Positions 1-5,059 are shown, counted from the first letter of the stretch. The stretch: DNA of 5,895 nucleotides from Methanobacteriota archaeon (GCA_022561895.1 JADFQH010000198.1:1-5895), one strand, 5' to 3'. Notes: generated from the letters alone by a model not told the origin. Program-made: numbers and translations.

Positions 1-129
1 ATGTTGGGATTCGTCCTCGCCGCGGCGTTCATCCTCACCGAAAGCCTGCTCGTGGTCGTCGTTGCACATTACCTCGTGAACGCCCTCGAATTCGTTGTTC
101 ACGAAGGGTTCGGGATCGAGTGGATTTAG
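1..129 (+). CDS. C-terminal fragment of a probable CPBP-family intramembrane metalloprotease (5' end outside window)
   Basis: The frame opening at base 1 runs 42 codons to a TAG stop at 127-129; the gene almost certainly starts upstream of the window, and the ATG at base 1 is probably an internal Met. What is visible is a hydrophobic segment (about residues 3-22) ending in VVAHYLVNALEFVV, then a short polar tail. The H-x3-N spacing (His23, Asn27 of the fragment), preceded by small and aliphatic residues, matches the last conserved motif of CPBP (CAAX protease and bacteriocin-processing, formerly Abi) membrane peptidases. The glutamate-bearing catalytic motif would lie upstream and cannot be seen. 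Family members are multi-pass membrane proteins; the substrate of this one is unknown. The last 13 codons lie within a 53-bp sequence repeated downstream at 255-307. An unrelated membrane protein with a chance HxxxN is possible. Confidence 0.6.
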   Translation: MLGFVLAAAFILTESLLVVVVAHYLVNALEFVVHEGFGIEWI

Positions 130-143
130 CGGGACCGCGAGCG
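91..143 (+). repeat. 53-bp direct repeat, copy 1 (covers the 3' end of the protease gene)
   Basis: Bases 91-143 are identical to 255-307, offset 164 bp. This copy begins with the codons for FVVHEGFGIEWI, includes the TAG stop, and ends in gggaccgcgagcg. Immediate flanks differ (aacgg after copy 1, cgaat after copy 2). Several bases upstream are still partly alike (ctcgaa against ctggag), so the duplicated tract may originally have been slightly longer. Confidence 0.95.
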
Positions 144-164
144 AACGGATATGAGCGAGCGGCG

Positions 165-182
165 TTTTTAGTGCAGGTTTTT
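165..182 (+). terminator. Probable T-rich archaeal terminator for the protease gene
   Basis: Two T5 tracts (165-169 and 178-182) lie 36-53 bp past the TAG stop on the coding strand. Archaeal RNA polymerase typically terminates at T-runs on the non-template strand without needing a hairpin. They stand out in GC-rich surroundings. Function is inferred from position and composition. Confidence 0.5.
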
Positions 183-201
183 GCGAGAAGCGGTGCCCGC
201 A

Positions 202-218
202 GCACGCTGAAAGCGTGC
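202..218. other. Small perfect stem-loop (7-bp stem, 3-nt loop)
   Basis: GCACGCT (202-208) and AGCGTGC (212-218) are perfect reverse complements around a GAA loop. The hairpin lies between the T-tracts of the two convergent genes. It is not followed directly by a U-run in either direction, so it is not a classical intrinsic terminator; it may stabilise a 3' end or be part of a repetitive element. Confidence 0.6.
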
Positions 219-235
219 GAGGACACCCGACGAGT

Positions 236-241
236 AAAAAA
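236..241 (-). terminator. Probable T6 terminator for the formamidase gene
   Basis: A6 on the + strand reads as T6 on the strand of the leftward formamidase gene, about 70 bp past its TGA stop (312-314). It is the only clear T-run downstream of that gene before the convergent protease gene. Assignment rests on position and composition only. Confidence 0.45.
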
Positions 242-254
242 GTGCGCGCTGGAG

Positions 255-307
255 TTCGTTGTTCACGAAGGGTTCGGGATCGAGTGGATTTAGCGGGACC
301 GCGAGCG
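255..307 (+). repeat. 53-bp direct repeat, copy 2 (detached gene tail beside the formamidase stop)
   Basis: An exact second copy of 91-143. With the preceding GAG codon it still encodes EFVVHEGFGIEWI followed by TAG, the same peptide end as the protease gene, but with no gene body attached. It stops 4 bp short of the formamidase stop codon. It is best described as a decayed or duplicated gene tail left by a local duplication or by insertion of the intervening 111-bp segment. Confidence 0.95.
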
Positions 308-311
308 CGAA

Positions 312-1562
312 TCAGTCTGTCCGTGCGACATCACCCCGCGAGGTCCCGTCGTAGCTCCCGCGTGCGGACGGGTCGATATCGAATTCGAAGATAGATTTCG
401 GGATGGAGACGGTAACGCAGGTGTTCGGGATATCGACGATCCCGGCGATGCGCGATTCGATCGGTGCGGTTCCAAGGATCATATACGCCTGTTCGCCGGT
501 GTAGCCGAACCCTTTCAGATACTCGATGGCATCGAGACACGCACGGCGGTGGGCAACGTGCGCATCGAGGTAGTGCTGTGTGCCGTGCTCGTCGACCGAG
601 TAGCCCTCGAAGACGAGATAGTCCGAATAGGTCGGGCCCATATGGCCGGGTTCGAAGATCGGGTGATCGACGCCTAGCTTCTCGACCCCGTTTTCGATCA
701 CCTCGACTTCGAGATCGAGATAGCCGGGCATCTCGATCGCCCCACAGAACGTGATCTCGCCGTCGCCCTGTGAGAAGTGGATATCCCCCATCGAGAGCTT
801 CGCCCCCTCGACGAACACCGGGAAGTACACCCGTGAACCGAGCGAGAGATCCTTGATGTCGCAGTTGCCGCCGTTTTCCCGTGGCGGCACCGTCCGCGCG
901 CCCTCGCTTGCAACACGTTCTGCGTCCTCGCCAGCGAGATTGCCCACGAGCGCCTCGTTTTCGTTCGGCGGGAGGGCGTTCGGGGGCACGTCTTCACCAG
1001 TTGGATGATTCGGCACCTCGGCCGAATCCGTATCTGCGAGCGCGCGTTCGCGCTCGTTCCACTGTTCGAGCAGTTCCTGCGAGGGGGCGGTCCCGATCAG
1101 TCCGGGATGAATCATCCCCTCGAAGCGGACGCCCGGAACGTGGCGCGAGGTAGCGTAGACGCCGTCGAGCGACCAGATCGACTTACAGGCATCGGGATAG
1201 TGGGCGGTGAGAAACCCGCCGCCGTTCTCCTGAGCGAAGATGCCGTTGTACCCCCATTCGTGACCGTAGATCGTTCCGATATCGAGGATATCCACGGCAA
1301 TAATGTCTCCCGGTTTGGCACCCTCAACGTGGATCGGACCGCTCAGATGGTGGTTGCGATCGAGATCCATGTCCCGGATGTCGTTTGCCGTGTCACTGTC
1401 TTCGACCTGCCCGCCGGTCCAGTCGATACACTCGACACGGAACGGCTCGCCCGGTTCGACGTTCGCCACCGCCGGAATGTCCGGGTGCCAGCGGTTGTGG
1501 AGCGGCTGTGGCTGGTCGTTCGTCGGTGCATCGAGATCGACCGTAACGGCTGTTCGTACCAT
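312..1562 (-). CDS. fmdA: Formamidase (acetamidase/formamidase family)
   Basis: A 416-residue cytoplasmic enzyme expected to hydrolyse formamide, and perhaps other short amides, to ammonia and the carboxylate (EC 3.5.1.49), making amides usable as a nitrogen source. Family hallmarks are clear: the N-terminal amide-hydrolase fold with GPIHVEGAKPGD (75-86) and GHEWGYNGIF (100-109), the diagnostic NGGNCDIKDLSLGS block (230-243), SMGDIHFSQGDGEITFCGA (257-275), and a C-terminal CVTVSIPKSIFEFDI strand (382-396). The length is close to bacterial FmdA, about 400 residues. An acidic, Pro-rich stretch (about 176-205) looks like a halophilic surface insertion. The ATG at 1562 is chosen because the protein begins directly with the family N-terminus and a TATA-like box lies about 30 bp upstream, implying a nearly leaderless transcript. 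The gene lies 68 bp downstream of the MGMT-like gene on the same strand, but has its own promoter-like region. Broader acetamidase specificity cannot be excluded. Confidence 0.93.
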   Translation of the reverse strand: MVRTAVTVDLDAPTNDQPQPLHNRWHPDIPAVANVEPGEPFRVECIDWTGGQVEDSDTANDIRDMDLDRNHHLSGPIHVEGAKPGDIIAVDILDIGTIYGHEWGYNGIFAQENGGGFLTAHYPDACKSIWSLDGVYATSRHVPGVRFEGMIHPGLIGTAPSQELLEQWNERERALADTDSAEVPNHPTGEDVPPNALPPNENEALVGNLAGEDAERVASEGARTVPPRENGGNCDIKDLSLGSRVYFPVFVEGAKLSMGDIHFSQGDGEITFCGAIEMPGYLDLEVEVIENGVEKLGVDHPIFEPGHMGPTYSDYLVFEGYSVDEHGTQHYLDAHVAHRRACLDAIEYLKGFGYTGEQAYMILGTAPIESRIAGIVDIPNTCVTVSIPKSIFEFDIDPSARGSYDGTSRGDVARTD

Positions 1563-1580
1563 GACCTATGGGAACTATCC

Positions 1581-1605
1581 ACAGTATCCTACAAATAGAT
1601 ACTGT
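1581..1605 (-). promoter_or_regulatory. Formamidase promoter with an 8-bp inverted repeat (candidate operator)
   Basis: ACAGTATC (1581-1588) and GATACTGT (1598-1605) are perfect reverse complements around a 9-bp AT-rich spacer. On the minus strand the spacer region reads TATCTATTTGTAG, a plausible TATA box (about 1590-1600) centred some 30-35 bp upstream of the formamidase ATG at 1562. A repressor bound here would block TBP. A third related half-site, ACAGTAC, occurs at 1621-1627. The promoter call is supported by position and composition; the operator role is inferred from symmetry. Confidence 0.5.
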
Positions 1606-1630
1606 CCTTTCGGAGTAGAGACAGTACCAG

Positions 1631-2089
1631 CTATTCGGCCGATTCGATCGAGCGCAATCGACGAGCGAGAGCGGCGGGAAGCGCACTCGGTCCATCGACG
1701 ATTCGGTGATCGGGGATCAAGATCGGGACCGGATTCGATTCGAGGGCGGTCCGAACGGCGTCTTCGTCCTCCTCAGCGAGTCCCGGTGTTCTTCGGGTGA
1801 GTGTCGCCGTATCGCTCGTTTCACCGTAGGGGATCTCCCGGACTTCCTCTAAGACCGCCCGCTGGTCCGTGGGCACCGTGAGAGCGATCGGTACGTCCTC
1901 GAACTCGTCGGGCTCGCCCGCAACGTACCGCTCGATTCGGTCGAGCAGGTCGTGACTCCCCGTTGGCCCCTCAGGGATGGTCTCGGGAACGGAGAGGCTA
2001 ATCACTCGTCCCGAGGCGATCCCGATCTGGACAATCCACTCGAACTCGTTGATCTCGCGGGCGTAGATCCCCGTGTCGCTTTCGTCCAT
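1631..2089 (-). CDS. MGMT/alkyltransferase-fold protein with a substituted active site (probably not a DNA repair enzyme)
   Basis: A 152-residue acidic protein. An N-terminal domain (1-70) is followed by a C-terminal half resembling O6-alkylguanine-DNA alkyltransferase (MGMT/Ogt): PTDQRAVLEEVREIPYGE (73-90), then a shortened helical region, then AVRTALESNPVPILIPDHRIVDG (111-133). Aligned by eye to human MGMT (RAVGGAMRGNPVPILIPCHRV), the acceptor Cys145 position is Asp127 (codon GAT at 1709-1711, minus strand), the Arg128 finger position is Asp110, and the Tyr114 base-flipping position is probably Thr94. The C-terminal helix is also short. Alkyltransferase-like proteins usually carry Trp or Ala in place of Cys; Asp with loss of Arg is different. 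The fold is supported, but direct methyl transfer is very unlikely, and a DNA-binding, structural or regulatory role is possible. The ATG at 2089 is preferred; an in-frame TTG at 2131 adds 14 residues that are unlike the family. It is divergent from trpC across a shared 77-bp promoter region. Confidence 0.75.
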   Translation of the reverse strand: MDESDTGIYAREINEFEWIVQIGIASGRVISLSVPETIPEGPTGSHDLLDRIERYVAGEPDEFEDVPIALTVPTDQRAVLEEVREIPYGETSDTATLTRRTPGLAEEDEDAVRTALESNPVPILIPDHRIVDGPSALPAALARRLRSIESAE

Positions 2090-2133
2090 ACAGTGGGAAG
2101 GACGGAGCCTGACTTCAACCCCATGACGCAAGC

Positions 2134-2149
2134 CTTATGTACAAATAAG
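2134..2149 (+). promoter_or_regulatory. TATA region of the trpC promoter, possibly bidirectional
   Basis: CTTATGTACAAATAAG is the only AT-rich block in the divergent intergenic region. Its centre is about 25 bp upstream of the trpC ATG, the TATA-to-start distance of a leaderless haloarchaeal transcript; no Shine-Dalgarno sequence precedes trpC. The block has symmetric ends (CTTAT and ATAAG), so it reads TTATTTGTACATAA on the minus strand and could also serve the divergent MGMT-like gene. That transcript would start near 2115, leaving a short leader of roughly 25 nt. Confidence 0.65.
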
Positions 2150-2167
2150 TCCGTTGTTGTACAACAA
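2138..2167. promoter_or_regulatory. Tandem TGTACA boxes: candidate TrpY-type tryptophan operator
   Basis: Two exact TGTACA hexamers (2138-2143 and 2158-2163) are spaced 20 bp centre to centre, about two helical turns. The right one is the core of a 14-bp perfect palindrome, TTGTTGTACAACAA (2154-2167), whose last base is the A of the trpC start codon. The left one lies in the TATA region. TGTACA is the TRP-box consensus reported for TrpY, the tryptophan-sensing repressor of Methanothermobacter thermautotrophicus, which acts at a divergent trp promoter. Bound protein here would cover both TATA and the transcription start. No trpY-like gene is in this window, so the regulator is inferred from the site. 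Confidence 0.65.
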
Positions 2168-2919
2168 TGAACTCTATCGAGGGGGTCGCACCGGCCGTCG
2201 AATCGATCCTCCGGGCAGCACACGAGCGCGAAGGGGGCGAGGAGCGGCTCACGGTCGAGGCGCGGTCGTTTCCCGAGGCGGTTTCAGGGATCGAAGGCGA
2301 TGGACGGACGCCGGTGATCGCGGAGGTGAAGCCGACGAGTCCGACCACGGCCGATGTTCGAGACGATGATCCCGTCGAGTTGGCTCGTGAGATGGTTGCC
2401 GGCGGGGCGGCGGCGATCTCGGTGCTTACCGAGCCCAACCATTTCGGTGGGTCGCCAGAAACCGTAGAGCGGGTGCGCGAGGCCGTTGAGGTTCCGGTGC
2501 TCCGGAAGGATTTCGTGGTCCGTGAGTCACAGATGGATGTCATCGAGGCCGATCTCCTCTTGCTGATCGCCCGGTTTGTAGAGGGTTTGGAAGGACTGGT
2601 GAGCGCAGCGAAGGATCGTGGGTTTCAGCCCCTCGTCGAGGTCCACACGCGCGAGGAGCTAGAAGAAGCACTCGAAGCGGGCGCGGAGATCATCGGGATC
2701 AACAACCGCGACCTCGGGAAGTTGGAGGTTGATCTCGGTACGTTTGAACGGGTCGCGGCCGAAGCGCCCGAGGACGTGCTGTTGATCGCTGAAAGTGGGA
2801 TACGCAGTCGAGAAGACGCTCGGCGGATGCGTGAGGCGGGTGCGGACGCGCTGTTGATCGGCACTGCCATCATGGACGGAAATGTAAGGAATAACACCGA
2901 GGAGTTCACCAACACATGA
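2167..2919 (+). CDS. trpC: Indole-3-glycerol phosphate synthase
   Basis: A 250-residue cytoplasmic (beta/alpha)8 enzyme that decarboxylates and closes CdRP to indole-3-glycerol phosphate (EC 4.1.1.48), feeding TrpA. All catalytic blocks are intact: VIAEVKPTSPT (50-60, with Glu53 and Lys55), AISVLTEPNHFGGS (83-96), VLRKDFVV (111-118, with catalytic Lys114), PLVEVHTREELE (155-166, Glu158), GINNRDL (177-183, Asn179 and Arg181), LIAESGIRS (206-214, Glu209 and Ser210) and ALLIGTAIM (228-236, phosphate binding). These match Sulfolobus Glu51, Lys53, Lys110, Glu159, Asn180, Arg182, Glu210 and Ser211. The length is normal for an archaeal monofunctional TrpC; no TrpF is fused. The ATG at 2167 is chosen from the full N-terminus and promoter spacing. 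It is the first gene of the cluster, is probably translated from a leaderless mRNA, and overlaps trpB by 4 bp (ATGA). It is likely repressed through the TGTACA boxes just upstream. Confidence 0.97.
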   Translation: MNSIEGVAPAVESILRAAHEREGGEERLTVEARSFPEAVSGIEGDGRTPVIAEVKPTSPTTADVRDDDPVELAREMVAGGAAAISVLTEPNHFGGSPETVERVREAVEVPVLRKDFVVRESQMDVIEADLLLLIARFVEGLEGLVSAAKDRGFQPLVEVHTREELEEALEAGAEIIGINNRDLGKLEVDLGTFERVAAEAPEDVLLIAESGIRSREDARRMREAGADALLIGTAIMDGNVRNNTEEFTNT

Positions 2920-4163
2920 GTACGGATACGAACACGAAGTTCGGACGCTACGGCGGACAGTACGTTCCGGAGGCACTGATGCCGGCAATCGAGGAGCTAG
3001 AGGAGGCCTATCAGCGATACGTCCTCGGAAACGAAGCGGGGTTCATGGACGATTTCCGAGAGCGACTCCGGGATTTCGGCGGGCGGCCCACGCCGCTCCA
3101 GCGTGCAGAGCAACTGAGCGAGCGTTATGATTCGGAGATCTATCTCAAACGTGAGGATCTGCTGCACGGGGGTGCCCACAAGCTGAACAACGCCCTCGGA
3201 CAGGTGCTGCTCGCGAAGTACATGGGCAAAGAGCGGATCATCGCCGAAACGGGGGCTGGCCAGCACGGCACCGCGACCGCGATGGCCTGTGCCCATTTGG
3301 GAATGGACTGCGAGATCTACATGGGCGAGCGCGATATCAACCGCCAGCGGCCCAACGTCTTCCGGATGCGGTTGAACGGTGCCGAGGTCAACCCGGTCAC
3401 GACGGGGCGAGGCACCCTGAAGGAAGCCATCTCGGAGACGATGCGCGACTGGGCGACCTCAGTCGAGGACACCCACTACGTGATCGGCTCCGTTGTGGGT
3501 CCCCACCCGTTCCCGCGGATGGTCCGGGATTTCCAGAGCGTTATCGGCGAGGAGGCCCGCGAGCAGATAGAAGAGAAAGCGAGGCGGCTCCCCGACAGCG
3601 TGCTCGCGTGTGCGGGCGGCGGCTCAAACACGATGGGGGCGTTCCACGAGTTCGTCCCCCAAGAGGGGGTAGGATTGTACGCCGTCGAGGCAGGCGGAAG
3701 TAGTTTAGAGGTCGACGAAGAGGGCGGGGTCGCACCCAACTCCGCGTCGCTTTCGACCGGATCGGAGGGTGTACTCCACGGCGCGCGCACGAAGCTCCTA
3801 CAGGACAGGGACGGCCAGATCATGGAGTCTCATTCCGTTTCATCGGGACTCGATTATGCAGGGGTTGGTCCCGAGCTCGCCCACCTCGTCGACGAGGGGC
3901 GAGTTGTCCCGGTAAACGTCGACGACGACGGAGCGCTCGAAGCGTTTCACCGACTGTCTCAACTGGAGGGAGTGATTCCCGCACTGGAGACCGCCCACGC
4001 GTTTGCTTATCTAGAGAACGAACACGAGAACCTCGGCGACTGTGTGATCGTCAACGTCTCCGGGCGGGGCGATAAGGACTTGGAGTCCGTGATCGAGGAG
4101 ACCGCCGAGCGCGAGATCGATATCGCACCCGATATGGATGTTTTCAGTGGAGGTGGATTATGA
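2916..4163 (+). CDS. trpB: Tryptophan synthase beta chain (TrpB1 type)
   Basis: A 415-residue PLP enzyme that condenses indole with L-serine to give L-tryptophan (EC 4.2.1.20), acting as the alpha2-beta2 complex with TrpA. The conserved N-terminus FGRYGGQYVPEALMPAI (9-25) marks the TrpB1 class rather than TrpB2. Key residues are present: HKLNNALGQ (88-96) with the Schiff-base Lys89, AETGAGQHG (110-118) with catalytic Glu111, the PLP-phosphate loop AGGGSNTMG (233-241), Glu358 in IPALETAHA, and VSGRGDKD (381-388) with Ser382, which contacts the pyridine nitrogen. Length is slightly above the bacterial 395-400 because of acidic haloarchaeal additions at the C-terminus. It overlaps trpC by ATGA at its start and trpA by ATGA at its end, giving tight coupling and balanced subunit synthesis. 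A weak GGAG (2901-2904) sits 11 nt before the start, so coupling to trpC translation probably matters more than the ribosome site. Confidence 0.98.
   Translation: MSTDTNTKFGRYGGQYVPEALMPAIEELEEAYQRYVLGNEAGFMDDFRERLRDFGGRPTPLQRAEQLSERYDSEIYLKREDLLHGGAHKLNNALGQVLLAKYMGKERIIAETGAGQHGTATAMACAHLGMDCEIYMGERDINRQRPNVFRMRLNGAEVNPVTTGRGTLKEAISETMRDWATSVEDTHYVIGSVVGPHPFPRMVRDFQSVIGEEAREQIEEKARRLPDSVLACAGGGSNTMGAFHEFVPQEGVGLYAVEAGGSSLEVDEEGGVAPNSASLSTGSEGVLHGARTKLLQDRDGQIMESHSVSSGLDYAGVGPELAHLVDEGRVVPVNVDDDGALEAFHRLSQLEGVIPALETAHAFAYLENEHENLGDCVIVNVSGRGDKDLESVIEETAEREIDIAPDMDVFSGGGL
4149..4155 (+). promoter_or_regulatory. Strong Shine-Dalgarno sequence for trpA
   Basis: GGAGGTG, inside the last codons of trpB, has its GGAGG core 6 nt before the trpA ATG at 4160. 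It is the best ribosome binding site in the cluster. It fixes the trpA start at the ATGA overlap and suggests independent re-initiation as well as coupling. Confidence 0.75.
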
Positions 4164-5032
4164 GCGCGAGTCGGATCGCAGAAGCCTTCGCCAACGGACC
4201 GGCGTTCATCCCGTATCTCGCGGCGGGCGATCCCGACGTGGAGTCCACGAAGGAGTACGTCCGCGCGCTGGTTCGGGGCGGCGCGGATATCGTCGAACTC
4301 GGACTTCCGTTCTCGGAACCGATCGCAGAGGGCTCGACCATCCAGAACGCGATCGTTCGCTCGCTTTCGGGCGGGATGACCCCCGAGAGCTACTTCGAAC
4401 TCGTGGCTGATCTCGATATCGACGTGCCTGTCGTCTGCATGACCTACTACAATCTGATCTATCAATTCGGGGATGAAGAAGGTCCCGAGCCGTTCGTCCG
4501 ACGCGCTGCGGCGGTCGGAATCGACGGCTTTGTGGTGCCCGATCTACCCGCCGAGGAGAGCGGACCCCTCAGAGAGGCCTGCGACGCCCACGGGCTGGAT
4601 CTGGTGTTCATCGTCGCGCCGACCACACGGGGCGAGCGCCTCGAACGAATTATGGAGCAGGTCTCGGGCTACGTCTACGTGCAGGCCCGGCTGGGGACGA
4701 CCGGCGCGCGCACGGACGTGAGCGACCAGACCGACACGAGCCTCGGACGCCTCCGGGAGTGGGACGTGCCAAAGGCGGTGGGCTTCGGGATCAGCGAGCG
4801 CGAGCACGCCGAACGAATCGTCGGGGGCGGCGCGGACGGGATCATCGTCGGCTCTGCCCTCGTGAATATCGTTGCCGAGGGGACCTCGGCCGGCTCTGTG
4901 ACGAGGGCGCAGAACGTCGCCGAGGGCAGTAGTACAGAAACCGTCGCCGAGCGCCTCGAATCGAAAGCCCGCGAACTGAAGGAGGGCGCACTCGCGGGGA
5001 GGGAGAATCGACCGCAACCGGAACGTCCATAA
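4160..5032 (+). CDS. trpA: Tryptophan synthase alpha chain
   Basis: A 290-residue (beta/alpha)8 protein that cleaves indole-3-glycerol phosphate to indole and glyceraldehyde 3-phosphate and channels indole to TrpB. Motifs: FIPYLAAGDP (16-25), VELGLPFSEPIAEGSTIQNA (45-64) with catalytic Glu46 (Salmonella Glu49), MTYYNLI (94-100), GIDGFVVPDLPAEES (120-134), FIVAPTT, the phosphate loop VQARLGTTGAR, GFGIS and IIVGSALV. The second catalytic acid, Salmonella Asp60, is Glu57 here (codon GAG at 4328-4330), and Asp56 is Glu53; both keep the acid but lengthen the side chain. Tyr175 of the bacterial enzyme is replaced by Val. These look like lineage substitutions in an intact gene. The C-terminal part after SALV carries a Ser/Thr/Gly-rich segment and a polar tail, making it about 20 residues longer than bacterial TrpA. 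It overlaps trpB by 4 bp. The start is fixed by the strong Shine-Dalgarno site. Confidence 0.96.
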   Translation: MSASRIAEAFANGPAFIPYLAAGDPDVESTKEYVRALVRGGADIVELGLPFSEPIAEGSTIQNAIVRSLSGGMTPESYFELVADLDIDVPVVCMTYYNLIYQFGDEEGPEPFVRRAAAVGIDGFVVPDLPAEESGPLREACDAHGLDLVFIVAPTTRGERLERIMEQVSGYVYVQARLGTTGARTDVSDQTDTSLGRLREWDVPKAVGFGISEREHAERIVGGGADGIIVGSALVNIVAEGTSAGSVTRAQNVAEGSSTETVAERLESKARELKEGALAGRENRPQPERP

Positions 5033-5059
5033 CCGCTCCATGCCGGAGTGTCTCATACT

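Larger units (their letters stand above)
144..254. other. Noncoding spacer between the two repeat copies
   Basis: This 111-bp stretch has no convincing reading frame. It is made of short GCGAGCG-like words (gagcgagcgg at 153-162, tgcgag at 182-187 and 216-221), two T5 tracts, one A6 tract and a small perfect hairpin. It resembles the GCGAGCG-rich noncoding elements often seen downstream of genes in haloarchaeal genomes; this is from memory and unverified. It sits between two convergent genes, so a role in transcription ending is the simplest reading. Confidence 0.5.

Noticed and set aside
202..218. Hairpin as a bacterial-type rho-independent terminator
   Set aside because: The stem is only 7 bp and no U-run follows directly on either strand; archaeal termination relies on T-tracts, which are annotated separately.
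91..307. The two-copy repeat as the beginning of a CRISPR array or insertion-sequence target duplication
   Set aside because: There are only two copies with a 111-bp spacer and a coding origin, and the flanking duplication is far longer than IS target duplications; no transposase is present.
1005..1598. A 197-codon open frame on the plus strand inside formamidase
   Set aside because: It is antisense to strongly conserved formamidase coding sequence; the Arg/Val/Asp-rich composition is typical of a shadow frame.
1303..1800. A 165-codon plus-strand frame spanning the formamidase promoter and the end of the MGMT-like gene
   Set aside because: It is Ser/Arg-rich, has no motif, and crosses the promoter region and two antisense genes.
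2090..2131. Longer N-terminus for the MGMT-like protein from an in-frame TTG at 2131
   Set aside because: The extra 14 residues (MRHGVEVRLRPSHC) do not look like the acidic N-terminus of the protein, TTG is a rare start, and it would leave only 35 bp to the trpC start and no room for its own promoter.
2120..2166. Leader peptide attenuator or Trp-responsive RNA element upstream of trpC
   Set aside because: The TATA spacing leaves essentially no leader, and no short Trp-rich frame or alternative hairpins are visible.
5048..5059. GTG at 5048 as the start of the ADH synthase gene
   Set aside because: It is in frame, but the ATG at 5060 gives the expected N-terminus, and the GGAG upstream overlaps the GTG itself, so it could serve only the ATG.
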